Source: Dimorphilus gyrociliatus (Eukaryota; Annelida; Polychaeta; Dinophilidae). From it: 64,000 nucleotides of DNA. Each line of letters begins with the position of its first letter. Positions within the stretch are counted from its first letter, which is position 1. Under the pieces are notes generated by a model. That model was not told where the DNA came from and made no database searches. It was given only the letters and a program-made list of their open reading frames with translations. The stretch spans positions 248,001-312,000 of the forward strand of contig CAJFCJ010000024.1 of NCBI GenBank assembly GCA_904063045.1, written 5' to 3'. The position numbers were made by a program, and so were the translations under genes. Of this stretch, positions 13,547-26,904 are shown piece after piece.

Positions 13547-16500
13547 TTACTGATAATTAGTTATATGTTGAAAATCTGCTTTTACAGGTTGAAGCGGAGG
13601 AATATATTCTCCGTTTTGAACGTCGTTAGATGGCGTCCAAGGATCATTCATAACCATTCTAGTTTGATCTTTGTTCGCAATTTCAGGATCGAAGTGTGTG
13701 GGTTGGTGATTTTCTTTCATTTCCTCAGCTCTTTCATTGTCTTTCTTTTCCTTTACGCTATTCCACATACCATAACCAAAATAGATAGCAACACCTATAA
13801 ATCAATTAGCTTAATTACTATCTTTAAATGAATATAATAAACCTTTTTATTTATATTGTTTATACTCAATAAAGACATTTTGTAAAGATATTCTTCTCTA
13901 ACATTGAGAGAAAACTCATTAAAGTTTTATTGCACAATGTGTATAGTTAATCAATTTTTACTCTACTTTCAAATGTTATATATAGTTCATTAAACATAAA
14001 AATAGTCTTTTCTATAGACTAATTCCCCTAGTATTCTGAAGAGGAAGTTATCTTTTTATTTTCCTCAGAACAGCGGTAAAATATATATAAAAAAGAACAG
14101 CATTGACAAACAACCAGTTATTGATATGATCGATATGTCTGATAGCATTAATTAAATGTTATTTTATTACTTTCGGTTATAAAATTGGTTTTTATGATTG
14201 TTTTATTGTTTACTTACCAATTACTAGCCAAACACCCAATCTAGCCCAAGTTAAGGGGGGTAGTTTTAGCATTAGATATATATTAAAGAACATAGCTGCC
14301 GCAGGAAGAATAGGGACCATAGGAGCCATAAAATCTAATTTTCTCCTATTTGAAAAAAAAAACGGTATTACCTTTCTCAATTAGACGCTTTTGTAAATAA
14401 ATTGGAGTTTCATGACCCCGTTATACTCACTTGTTTTGTGGTTGTTTCATTATAAGAACCAGAAAGATAATCATTGCAAAAATAAATATAATTAAAAGAA
14501 TAACTAACATAGCCTGGCCGGATGCTAAACCGTCTGCCCCTAAGACAATTAGTAAGCACGCTGAAAACTGTAAAGTTTAATTAGCAATTAATGAAAATCA
14601 TATAGATAAATAATGAAAAGTTATTATTAAAGCTCTCGCAATTAATTACCAACCTGTACAACACTTAAACAGCCGACGAGAAATATAACAGTCCTAGCTG
14701 TTTTTTCTGTAGCGACTGTTTCGTCGTCAGGAAAGCCAAACTGTAATAAAACATTCTTCGTTTTAGTCTCAAACCACACGACTCCATTCTGTAATTTTTC
14801 AGTGTCGAATGGTAACTTTTCTAAAATTGCTCCGTATGATTTGGGGGGCTCGATTTCGTCCAATAATCTTGAAGGTTGTTCTATCTCCGATGAAGCGTCA
14901 CTAGCCGGCGTCACTGGCGGCGTCACTTCTCTAATTGGATCCAATCTCTTGATGACAGTCTTCGTCTTCTCCAGATCGTGAGCGTCCGGCTGATAGCGCA
15001 GAATTAATACAGAAACTGAAACTAGAGTGTAGGCAAGCAATGTCCCTATGGACATCATTTCCACCAACACTTGTAGGCCTACCAATAAACTTAAAAGAGA
15101 AGCTATAAATCCAGTTATTACAGTTGCCACCAAAGGTGTTCCAGTGTTTTTATTAACGACCGACAAGAAATTAAATAATAAACCATCACGAGCCATAGCA
15201 TATATGACCCTAGGCATTGGAAACATCGAGCCTAGGAGAGAGACTGTCAAAGCCGCTATTGAACCAACAGCAACCACGTACTTTATACCGGGTGGAGCTC
15301 CTATCTGGTCCCAGACATCCATCAGGGCAGAATCGGTGTGAATTTCGTTATAAGGCAGCATCAAGGTTAAAACTATGCTAATAGCCGCGTAAACAGTTAA
15401 GCTGATGAGTAAGCTAGATATAATAGCTTTTGGGATGCTTTTACTAGCTTCTTTTGCTTCTTCTCCAGTTGTTGCAATGATATCGAAGCCGATGAACGCA
15501 TAAAAGCAGGTAGCAGCACCGGAAAATACACCAGATGGTCCATAAGGGCTAAAATTACTCCAATTCTGCTTGTCAGCATGAACTAAACCTATGGGGCGAG
15601 ATTCCGAAACTTCCTATTATTCTTTCAATCATATACAGGTAGCTTGTTTCACTCTTCCTAATATGAGAATAGACTCCCTTTTACTAGTAGAATAACTAAC
15701 CACCCCTTATATTGTCTTATAAAATGGGAAATAGCTAATTTAATTAATTATTTGATTAACTAATTAACTTTATGCTATAGGAATAGACAATACGATAAAA
15801 CAAATTATAAAATAAAGTCATAAAAAAAGCGGAAAAGTAAGATAATAGGTTTTTTTTATAGACGACGAGAATATTTTCTTACAAAAAAAGTATATCATTA
15901 ATTCCGAATCACGTACTCACCTAGGCGATTAATTTACATCATCTGCTTCATTATAGTATGAATACAGTTTGCTTATTTTCGTAAACTTATCTTTGAGTGA
16001 AAGATCAATTTCTTTAACTTTTTAATTGATAAACTTTTCCTTAAATGATACTCGACTGTTTCTTTTTGCTCGTTAGTTTGAAATTATTGTATTATGCATG
16101 TGCTGTAAATACATCTCTATTCTATAAAAAAATGTGTAGCCTTCTCTTGTATTGTAAACAAAAGGACCCTTTTCATTAATTTATTATTCTTCCTATGCTA
16201 TCTCGAGTTATTTCCTGCAACTTTTCCTGTTGTTGCTTGTAACTTTCTAATTCTTGCTCATTAGCTATATGTAAGAAAAATTGGTTGAGTGAGTAACTAG
16301 AGACAGTGAATGAAGAATCGGTATGGAAAATAAACTAGTTTAAGAAATGGACCGGAATATAGGCGATAGGAAAGACGAACAATGGACGGGGAATAGGAAA
16401 TGATGATAAATATTCTAAACAGCCCTTCTATACAAGAAACAGGGGAAAAACAATGAAATTTTCAAAATAACACATATTTATCTTTCGTCTCTGTTGCGTG

Positions 16501-19500
16501 AAAGGCTACTTTGTTCTTAATCACGAACTCGTCTCTCTGTACAGCTACTACAGTTGCAGAGAAGGTGGCGTTGCTAATGGTAATAGCAAGATAACAGGAG
16601 TTGAAACTACATTGAACAATTAAAGTATAATAGGAATAAATCGGAGTTACGCCCCTGCTATAAAAATTATGACGCAAGATGCCAAATTAATTATGTTTAG
16701 TATGTTGTTGAAAAATAGTGATTTTTTAACACCAGCTGCCATTAAAGTCGTCATAACAATACCGATGGCGAAGCCAAGGAAATCCGGATACGTCTTTCCA
16801 ATTACCGTACCAACGTTAGCCTCCAGACTCTCCGACATAGTGTGATTCCCTAACGAATCGAAGCAAGCCGACAAAGCGGATGCTCCTGCAGCAGTACCAA
16901 TCATATATTCTAGAATCAGATTCCAACCTATTAGGAATGCAACGAATTCCCCAACGGTCACGTAGCTGTACATATAAGCAGAACCGGAAGTCTTTGGTAC
17001 GCGGACGCCGAATTCCCCATAGCAGATGCCTGTAGAACGCCATTTTTTCCGTTTTTATTTATATTAGAATGATGGAATGAGAAAACTTGTCTTATAATTT
17101 ATAGACGTTGACGTGATTTGCATTCGTTCTTGCTTATCTACTGTAATTATATAGCGTGTGAAGTATTTTATAAGGCGAGTAAAAAAATTTATTCGATGCC
17201 AACAATAGCATCACTTTCTTCCTCTCTCTCCTTTCTTTTTTACTCCTCATCTTCCCAGCTCTAATATTTCAATTATATCTTTCCTACAAATATTTAATTT
17301 ACCCATACATACTATTCAAGTTAAGTTCTAAACTATAACGTTCATATATGAATCTTTAGAAAGAGAACCATATTTAGCCTTGCTGTTAAAAGTTAAATAT
17401 TTTTTCATAGGTTTAACTAACGTTTAGTTTGAAAGACAAGAGACAAAGGAAATGATATTCATTCTCTCTTAGCTGTTTTTCCTCCCAGTCAGCTATTCTT
17501 ATATTTTAAGAAAAACGGAAAAAATAGTAGATAGATAAAAATAGACCTATATCTATTTATATACATTTGCCATATAAATCTTAATCCCATACTGTATATA
17601 TTACAAATTCTAATGAACATTTATTCGCTAAAACGAGTATCCTAACCTAATACTAATTGCTTGTAAGCTGTATTGATGTCAACATTAGTAGTTAAAATGT
17701 ATTTAAAAGGTTTCTTTTATCTTAACGACGAAGGGAATAATAGCTGAGACAAAGACTTTATCATTGTAATTGCAATTATTATAAGTTCACATTAATATAT
17801 CGATAGTATATATAAAAACTATATGCTCTAAATATAGTAGAAAAATTGATTAAATATACGTAAAACGACTAGCCTTCTATATCCACATTGATTCTATCGT
17901 TAAAGCGTTGACGATGCTTTTTGTTTCTTTTACGTGGAAAACAGGCAACTAATCCCTAATTTTTAGATGTTTTCTGTCTCTTTGTATTATATATATACTC
18001 TATGTATAAATGTCACATGCATAATATAGACTACAACATATGTTTTCTTTCTTTATATTTTAATTATTTTTCCTTATGCTTGCCTCTAAATCCTCTCTTG
18101 CATCATGCACTATTCTTTTTATATCTTTTACAATATCCTAATAATTTTTCGGGTTTCCTATCTATCTCCTTACTCTCTCTGTCTCTCTCTCTCTCTGTCT
18201 CTCGTCTGTCGCTCTCCATGTTTCTTTATTTCTTTTATTTTTTAGTATACTCTATTTCTTTTAATTTTATTTTTTTTTTTGGATGTTCTATAAATAACTT
18301 GGGATGATTTCAATTACGTGATAAGACTTTTTAACTTATTCAATTTGTAGAAGACAGATGTTAGAGAGCGTTAGATGGCGCTTACAAGGTCGTATTTCTT
18401 TAATTTTAGAAAATTAACTAAAGCATATATATATATATAAATTAGAATTTAAAATTTAGATATACAGTATATAGAGTATATTCATTATTTTAAAAAAAAC
18501 AATTGATTATTTGATTTTACCAGAATTTCTTTTTTTTTCAGTATTCTTTTGTAATTTGTCCAAAATAATACGCAATTACAGACATTATATTGTATTTTAC
18601 AGATCCAATGAAATCGAATAGGCCTACACTCATTCCCTAAAGTAAACTTTTAGAACACGACCGTCTACATAGAAATAATAGAACCTGCAAAATATCTCGT
18701 AAATACATTTTTTGACATGTTTGATATGAATATTTGTAAATTTGCATTCCACAATAGGCCTCTTAAAAAAATAGCTTCGCTTCACTTAGCTGTATATTTG
18801 ATACGCTATTCCTCTCAATCGATGGAATTATATAACCTTATTCTAATGGAAAAGTGCAGTTGGTGCATTATATTAGATGTTCACAGCGTCCGGTGAAATA
18901 GTATACTTGTCCACATTTAAGCTTATTATTAATGCCTCTTTTTTTATAGCTACTTAATTGAAACCTTTCATATATTTTTATCCTTTTTCTTCTTCATTTT
19001 CCAAGTAACGAAAGAAAAAAAACAATACAAAAGTTCTCTTTTTATGTCACCTATATTATTTCTTGTATACAGAATATATACATATATATATATACACGAT
19101 ATACGACCTATAAAATATATACTTCAGAAGGACAAGCTTCATCAAATACAGCAGTAAATTAGTCCATATTGTAGTATGTACTTGTTTCTTTATAAAAATA
19201 TATTTTAAGGGAAAATAGAGAGTAAATAAATTCATCTAAAACAAACAGTTTCGACATCAATTACACCTCCTGCTGTACAAGAGCATCAGGGGAAGAGAGA
19301 AGACAATTTTTTTTTCATTTCGTTTCTCTTATTCTCTTGTTCTCTTTATCTTTTTTTTTAAAAAAACAAATTTGTTACTTTTTATTCACTTTTCAATTTT
19401 TTATAATAATATATCTCTTTTTACTTCAATAATAGCGGTCACGTTGAAACTTTAGCCTTTTATAAATATATGTTTTGTTGAAATGGCATTAACACGCCAT

Positions 19501-21840
19501 TAAGTTTATTATTTTGTCAGAAATAAATGAAATAAACGTAATTTCTATTTATTTATTTTATTCTCCTTTTTCTGACCCTTTTATTCCAGTTTCTTTTCTT
19601 TATAAATTGATAAAATGTTTAATTTTCTTCTTTTGTTTGATAGAGAAACAGATAATATAAAACAGATCAGGAGACATAGAGATATAATAAGGATGGGTAG
19701 ATAAAAAAAATTAGCGATGTGGAAAGAAAGACATAGAGAAGGACACGAAGAGAAAGAGAGAGGGAAGGAACGAAGAAAAGACAGTGAAAGGGAATCAATA
19801 GGAGGATTAATTAGGTAGTTAAGTTATTTTGCAATTTATGGAAAGTGAATAGTTGCCTTTGGGGAAATCTACACGTTATACGTCAAAATGTTTAAGAATA
19901 TGAGAGTTGATTACGCTATATTTTCTTTCATTCTCTCTGTACTAGTTTAGCTTGTTAAGTTACTGGTCACTTCCGTTTCTACTTATCTTTTTCCCTTTGT
20001 CTGTAGTCTTTCTTTTTCTATATATAAATACACAACCTACGATTAACTTATAGGAAAAAATCAATTACGTACATATCAGGTTACACGTATCAGTGAGAAC
20101 GATTGGGGAAACGCTACACTATTAGACGTCTTATTTACACAGCAGATGGAAACTGGAATAATCATTGACAGTTTCCCTGATATAAGCCTATAGAACAATA
20201 CATACCCTCGAGTAATAATATATAATAGATGTGAAAAGTTGCCAATTATAAACAATCACGTTCGAAATAAAAACCCACATACAAGCGTCAATAAGTTATC
20301 AATAAAACGCTTTAGCGACGCCGCACCGTTTCCTCCCTCTCCTCTTTACTATTCGTAACTACGAACGTACAAAAACGTTCGGGTGCGTAAAAAAATTCTT
20401 TTTTATCAATATCATTGCGGACTATATATGCATTGCATCTATTGATTTATACCCTCAATTTTTTTTATGAAAACAATATTCATACATGTTTACGTTCTAT
20501 TATATACTGTAAAAGCGTCTAAAATATCTACTTTCAATAAAATGCTATGGCTAGTAATTACTAATTAGTACGATTAATCGCGGATACGAGGACAAGGATG
20601 ATAGCAAGTTTTCTGTGGACGTAAAAAACTAATCACTGTACAGATCACGTGATTCACTCCAGTTCTCTAGTTCTTGTAAAACACGTACAATATATATTCG
20701 GATGTCAATTGAGGGTTAAATTTGCTATTGACTTAAATAGTCAATAATAACAGAATTATATAATTATAGGCCTTATTTCTGCTAGTATTATTAAAACTTA
20801 GTTATAATAAACATTAAATATCGATAGAAGTTAGATAATAATAGGAAATAGATTGTTGACTTTCATAAATAAAACATTAGCCTATTATAGATACAATTCA
20901 TTCTCTTATATTTTTTCCCTTTCATACTTTTCTCTTTTTATTAATTCGGATCGTTTATTGGATTCTTTTATTTTGGTTCCTTTTTTTTATTAAAAAAAGT
21001 CCAGCATTAATAAAAAAAATAATGTTCAATTAAAGTGGAACCTTTGGAAAGATGATAAGCTCTTTTTCTTTTTTATCTTTTATTTTGTTTGGTTTTTTCC
21101 TTTCTTTCTCTCTTTTTTATTTAGACTAGATTTTATGTGTATTTTTAGTTTTAAAAAAAAACAACTTTTTCTTCCCTTAAAACAATCCCTCTTTTGGTCA
21201 ACTCAAAACTTTTTTCTATCCGTCTCTGCCTCTCTCCATCTCTATCTCTCACTCTGGCTTAATCTATCTATCTATCTATCTATTTATCTATCCTACCCCC
21301 CTCTCAGTTCTCCGCCTTCCTCTTATTCCTTCTTTTCTCTTACTTATTCTTTTCAGTTATTACTATGCTTCTAATAGTATGATTAATGAGAAGAAAGAAA
21401 AACATTGATTTGAAACAATTAATAAATGTCTATTACCCATCTTTTCCCTCCCTCTATATCATTGATTAGTTTTTGTTTTTAGCGTCAAATATAAAAGTCA
21501 TCTCAGTCGATCATCTCCATTATACATAAAGTGCCGGTGACAATTGCAAAAAGACGTCTATATTACAACTAAGCGTCACCTGGTATAGTCATTTAATTTT
21601 TTTTCAACACTTACCCGAAAGGATTGACGCAAAAGCCGCGATGATAAATGAGAAAAGAACAGCAGGTCCCGCAACATTCCTCGCAACAAGACCAGCAACT
21701 ATATAGACACCGGTACCGCAACAACTACCAACTCCCAATGAAATTAGGTCGAGCGTAGTTAGAACCCGGTTCAGTCCGCCGTCCCCATGAGCTGCGTCAG
21801 CATCCTCTGTCTGACTCTGAAAAGTTCTCAAAATTGCCAT
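13547..21840 (-). CDS. Cationic amino acid transporter, SLC7A (CAT) type
   Basis: Polytopic APC-superfamily transporter importing basic amino acids at the plasma membrane (family knowledge). Exons: 21840-21615 (start MAILRTFQ; contains LDLISLGVGSCCGTGVYIVAG), 17029-16651 (ICYGEFGVRVPKTSGSAYMY, GWNLILEYMIGTA), 15613-14654 (GAATCFYAFIGFDIIATTGEE; LLGSMFPMPRVIYAMARDGL; SIGTLLAYTLVSVSVLILRY), 14567-14431, 14345-14218 (FMAPMVPILPAAAMFFNIYL) and 13794-13547, the hydrophilic C-terminal tail. These motifs are diagnostic of CAT1-4. All joins keep phase except 16651 to 15613, where exon B ends in phase 2 and exon C starts in phase 0, so a short extra exon is expected in that 1-kb gap. The sequence before the ATG looks like a splice acceptor (CGTTATAG), so a 5' UTR exon probably lies upstream. 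Visible length is about 690 residues, slightly above the usual 620-660. Confidence 0.93.
17030..21614 (-). other. Long 4.6-kb intron of the transporter gene
   Basis: Bounded by donor G|GTAAGT at 21614 and acceptor CTACAG at 17030, joining in phase. It is far longer than most other introns here. No exon on either strand was convincing. It contains CT-rich tracts (18173-18205, 21225-21300 including a CTAT repeat), a TAGATGGCGC motif at 18372-18381, and a relatively CpG-rich patch near 20310-20395. The length and the patch suggest regulatory content or an alternative promoter; that is inference. Confidence 0.6.
21255..21294. repeat. (CTAT)n microsatellite inside the long transporter intron
   Basis: Tetranucleotide repeat embedded in a pyrimidine-rich tract. 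It makes the overlapping plus-strand ORF a low-complexity artefact. Confidence 0.8.
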
Positions 21841-22212
21841 CTATAACGAAAAGTGACCAACCAAAAACTTTACCTGTATTGTTTTCGTCCTTACGAGACG
21901 TTTTTTAAATCTTCCAATATCCTCGCTCACTTCCATCTTACGACCATGTCGTCTGCTCAACTAGACGCATCGGTGTCTCCGGAAACGCCATCTGGTAGAC
22001 GCCCCGCCTTATCAAAGCTATATATCGTCTTAATCGATCGACCAAACAATTTCGCCCGTTTTACTTCATATAAATCCTTAGGATTTACGACCAGTGGTGA
22101 TTTATCGCACAAATACGGCGTTCCGCCTGACCTATTCATCTTTCCCTTAGCCTTTTCAATAGTTTTTTACAGTCCAAATATTGTTTCTACTTCTCATTTC
22201 TACTTTTCGTGA

Positions 22213-23255
22213 CAAATTAATTCAATAGATAGTAGGGACGAAAGTGAAACATGCAACAGAAAATATCATAAACATAATTTCACTTTCTCTCTCTCATCTT
22301 GTTCTAAAGGAAAGCGAATTTTTATTCTTATTATCACTTTTATTATTAAGGTCGTCATCATAATCATCTTCTACTTCCTACTTCTCATTCCAAAGAGTCT
22401 TCAATGAGCGTAGGCGTCGTAAAAGAGTCTAATTTCGTGCTGCCCACCAAGTAAGGACGTATAAGGTGGGATAGAAGATATTCAGCCAGGCAATATATAA
22501 TCTTGGTTTAATTACAATATTTATATAATATTGTATTATTAATCCCAGTTAATTATATACCAAAAAGAAGAATAAATTATTCTAAAGTAGTCTATTTTTG
22601 ACTTAGTAGGAAACGATTACAAGCGTTCTATTGATATACAATGTACAAAGGAAAACTACATATGTTTGTACGATCAAATGTTATATTTCGTTTCGTTGAC
22701 AATCGAATCGTTTACTTAGAAATCAAGTGAGTATTATTAAAAAACGTCACAAATTTAAATATTAATATATTAGTATATATTGATATATAGCATATTATAT
22801 AAGTATATACAGTATATACTGTACATATATACAATTGATATATATATACCTTTTTTAATAAATATAATTACACAGTATACTTAATAGTACTGCTTGCAAT
22901 TAAATAATTATATCTATTTTTTATATTAACAATTTCATAATTTTAATAGAAAGACAACAACAATCAGTATCTTCAAAGCGTCTATATGCTTATCTTACAT
23001 AAAACCCACGCCATCAGAGCGGAAGTTGTTGAGATTTAATCGAAATTGTATATTTTTTTGTCAACATAAACTCTAGTATCTTAGTTTAAAAGGAATGTAT
23101 TAGAGGTTATAGGAATATTCAACACACTAGTAAAGACACACGTAATGTCTTTGTAAATTTATATTCAGAATATTCATATAATATATTATCTATATTTTTA
23201 GATTGATACAAATATTTATATATGCTTCATATATATATACAATTACACTTCATTA
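22213..23255. other. Intergenic region with no supported gene
   Basis: Lies between the 5' side of the transporter and the 3' end of the ETS gene. It holds AT-rich DNA with an AGTATATACTGTACATAT-type palindromic cluster near 22803-22830. The 3' part is likely ETS-gene 3' UTR. Confidence 0.5.
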
Positions 23256-24955
23256 TTATTTTAATGGCGATGTGACAACAGTAGGCGTCTTCAAACCTTC
23301 GAATTCGCTCCAAGCAAACGTTACAGGCATTGTAGGTGTACCTCTATTACTCGTTGAAGGAAAACAAAAACTTGGACCCAAATGGGGCACACTACCGCTT
23401 CTTGGGCTGGCTAAGTCAGTCCAAAAATTCACTGGATATAAAGGAGTTCCCAAACTCACTCTGGGTGAATGGCCCGGAGTTTTTTCTATACGTCCTGGTG
23501 TTGAAGATAACTTCATCTCGGGAGGTACTGCATTTGGATATATATGAATGGAAGGTGGTTTGTTCTTAGAGTTCCTCCTCTGGTTTATAGATGAAGTGTT
23601 TGAGTCTCTAATATCAACCTCCTTTTTTACTTCTTCCTGTTTAACGGAAGCGCTGGGTGTTACACTTGAGGCTCTCGGTGGTTGTGGTGTAAGACTTCGC
23701 CGTTTCTCAGGATCGGGCGTTAAGCTCCTAGGAGGACATAACAAGGGACTCAACACATTTGTCATTTGAATTAAATGACCAGTACCACCCATAAGTCGAA
23801 ATTGATCTCTCATTGAGTTCAGTTGGGGCTGAATAATGTTATTCTTTTTCGGCTCTGTCGATAATAAATGGCTCATTCGAAAATCATTTGCTACTTCTCC
23901 CGTAGATGGAGCAGCTTCTGGAATAGGTTTTTGTCGAATTTTTTCACTTTCCATAAGTTCGTGATATTTCACAAATTTATATACAAATTTTTGACCCATA
24001 ACTTTTTTAATAATATTCTTGTCATAATAATAACGTAGAGCCCTGGAAAGCTTGTCATAATTCATATTAACCTGCAAAATATATTAATATGATTAGTTAA
24101 CTAATTCACTACTAATTACTTTATTCAAATTATTCAAATAGCTTATAAAATACAAACAGTTTAATTAATTTTCATTTTTCCGTTAATAGAGAGTGACAAT
24201 TTTGTGTTCTATTTTCATATTATAAAGAGATGGCACTACTGTACATTAAATACTGTACTTTGGTAATGTATTTCTATTTTTCAATATTACATACGTAGTT
24301 TTGAAAATAAGGTGAAAACCTAGTGACGAAAGAAGATATTTCTGCCATTCGCTAAAGTGTTAATATAAGGACAAAATAGCTTTCTTATTTTATTTACTAG
24401 GCCAAATCTATGTGGTTTTTCTTTAATATTTAAGTTAGAAACAACATTCATTGGCGTTTTGTGTACTTTAATATATGTAGTATCTAATATATATATATAT
24501 ATATATATGCCATATACTTCTATTAATATATATCTATATATCAATTACAGATAGATTTCTATATTTTAACTGAAGTATCATCCATACTTAATATCTATGA
24601 CAAATATTATTCTTTGTTATAAGAGGACGTTAACAAAGTAGATTTGTTCAATAGATTATTTACTAACCTTATTCTTTCGCATACCCCATAATTTTGCTAC
24701 CTTCTCTGCATCCACAAGCTTAAACTCTCCATCGTTATTTACCCACTGTATTAAATCTTTATGCGTTCCATTCCTCAGCAATTCAAACAAAAATTGCCAT
24801 AAAGTAATATTGGAATCCATAGTGCCTATTGGACAATTGATACTTGTTAAAACATACGATTCGTATGAAGATAATCGACGACCCGAAAGTAAATCACTAT
24901 TAAATAGTCTATTAAAAGCCGGATAAAATAAATTCAGATTCGAAAGCATATCCAC
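23256..24955 (-). CDS. ETS-domain transcription factor, ELK/TCF (ternary complex factor) type
   Basis: Two coding exons. Exon 1 ends at 24668 and contains [11 protein letters not shown] and [12 protein letters not shown]; exon 2 (24071-23256) continues [20 protein letters not shown] and [13 protein letters not shown], completing a full ETS DNA-binding domain including recognition helix 3. The domain sits at the very N-terminus if translation starts at MDSNITLW (24820), as in ELK1/3/4, giving 322 residues. The reading frame is open upstream to another Met at 24955 (45 extra residues). After the ETS domain come a Pro/Ser/Thr-rich region with SP/TP sites, an acidic [10 protein letters not shown] stretch that resembles a SUMO site, and a C-terminal segment [18 protein letters not shown] with FCFPS. 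That matches the ELK C-box/D-domain (MAPK docking, FxFP) layout. In this family MAPK phosphorylation activates SRF-dependent genes; assignment to one ELK paralogue is not possible. Confidence 0.9.
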
Positions 24956-26904
24956 TACGAATGAATCTGATTTACACGTTTAAGGATATATTTCAGTAGG
25001 ATGTTAATTATGCGAGACGCTCGACCAATCAACACTTTGCATTATGAATCCAATTATAAATTATTTCAGTTGGAAAATTTCATTAAGATTGTACAAAAGA
25101 AAAAGAGGATAATTATTCATAAGTTAATTAACGCCTAAGTTTGTAATCTGACTAAGTATTTAACAAATAGAACTGTAGTCATTTTTTCCTGGATATACTG
25201 AGATCGAAATTGAGCTAAAGCATTCCCTAGTCTCTGCAAGAGGCTATCGCTGATCATTATAAAAAGTATTTTTCTCTTCATTAGTTTTATTAAACGGAAG
25301 AATCAAAGTATTTAAGACAATCTTTCGCCGGATGTAAAGCACATTGGAATTTATCTAAAAACCGATTTAAGAAAAAATACTAACATAAAAAGATACTTCA
25401 CATTTTTCAATAAATATTCTATTTGATAAATTAAAAAAAAGACCATATAGAATATCACCGAAGGAAAAAAATAAAAATCTATTTAATAGTAATTCTATTA
25501 TTAGAAGTACCATAATCGTATACACGTCTTTAGATCTCTCCAAAATTCCGATACGGTATTTAAAATAGGCTTATAACAATTCTAACACAAAACCCTACAG
25601 AAAAAGTGAATTCTTTGGACCAAAGTAACAAAAAAAGAGAATTCTAAAAGATTAAGAATGTTTCTTAAATATTGAATAGAAAATTATCATCATTAACAAT
25701 AGAAGCTTTTTCTTTAAAAAAAATCTGTAATTGATTTATAATTAAACTTTAAAGTTGAAATATTCTAATAAAACAAAAATTGTTCAATACAGTCTATTGA
25801 TTTTTTTAATAAAATTAGTCAAGTTTTTAATATTTATGATTAAATCCTTAATGATGCTGGTAGCGGCACATTTACGACAATTAATTTTACTATATTCATC
25901 GATGCATACTATTTAACTGCTATTCCTCTTTTTTGTTTATGCTTTGGCTTAAACGTATCTGAATAAAGTATTCTCTCTATAAGAAGGGGTGGTTAAGAGG
26001 GCGGGAAGGAATATTAGAATTTTTTTCTTCTCTCTCTTTTTTAGATGCAAAATGCCATTATACACATATGTGCACAAATACACTCATATTTACAGAATAC
26101 ATTTAGAGAAACAACTATTAGAAAAAGTGATACAATAGACCTTGAAGAACGTAGCAGGAAGAAATGAGATGAAACGGAAAGAACTTGACAGGCAGCATCG
26201 AACGGAAAATGGTCATCAGGAAATGGAGTAGCGCCGGAAATCAGTTTCTTAGATTTGATCTTTGATATTATATGTAAATACTTTTACGTTCTAGTGTTTA
26301 CCTTGGCCAGGTGGCCCTTCCTTTTTTTTTCCAACCAAAAATGAAAAAAATATTTCTACACTTCCTAGACACATTAAATTAACGATAGACGGCGCTGTCA
26401 CTTAGGCAAATTAAATTGAGAGATAAGCCTTTTCTCTTTCCGTTACGCAAATCTTGTCCCACTAATAACATTTACTTAATTATAGTAACAATCTTTAGAG
26501 AAAAGTTTTACACTACAGCCTGTTGCTAATTAGCGACTTAGCGACTAAATAGTCTTTCTCCATTTTTATCTATATATAAATAAGTACTGAACCATATTTA
26601 CAGTATCTCATAAAACAGGTCTATTGAGATAAAATTACGTTTATTAAGATAACTTTAATACTTAATAAGTTACTTACTTTATTCATAACATTTTACGTAT
26701 GTGCTAATTGTTAGTGGTTTGTTTTCAAACAGTATACTTCAATGTCAGCTAAATATATTACAAAGGCGTATTCATTGACTGAAAAATTTATCCAGCTTCG
26801 GCCTGCGCAATTCTTCAATGAAATCAATAGTTAATATGTATAGCATAATGATAAAGGCCTATTTTGAAGATTACGTTCAAAGCCGATAGATGGCGTAAAT
26901 TTAT
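24956..26904. other. Intergenic region upstream of the ETS gene
   Basis: No supported coding sequence. The part near 24956-25400 should include the ETS gene promoter. Two AGAYGGCG-type motifs occur near its left-gene-proximal end (26386-26395 and 26887-26895), the second just beyond the stop codon of the next leftward gene. Confidence 0.5.

Noticed and set aside
15048-15341. 97-codon plus-strand ORF
   Set aside because: Exact antisense of the conserved SLC7A transmembrane exon; a shadow of the real gene.
18002-18307. Leu/Phe/Ser-rich plus-strand ORF
   Set aside because: Low-complexity translation of a CT-rich tract inside the transporter intron.
21853-22212. 119-codon plus-strand ORF and an overlapping 60-codon minus-strand ORF upstream of the transporter
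   Set aside because: Both strands are open by chance here, the compositions are unremarkable and neither shows a domain. The minus ORF might be part of a 5' UTR, which is not enough to call a gene.
23203-23769. Plus-strand ORFs over the ETS gene
   Set aside because: Antisense of the coding exon encoding the ELK-like C-terminal region.
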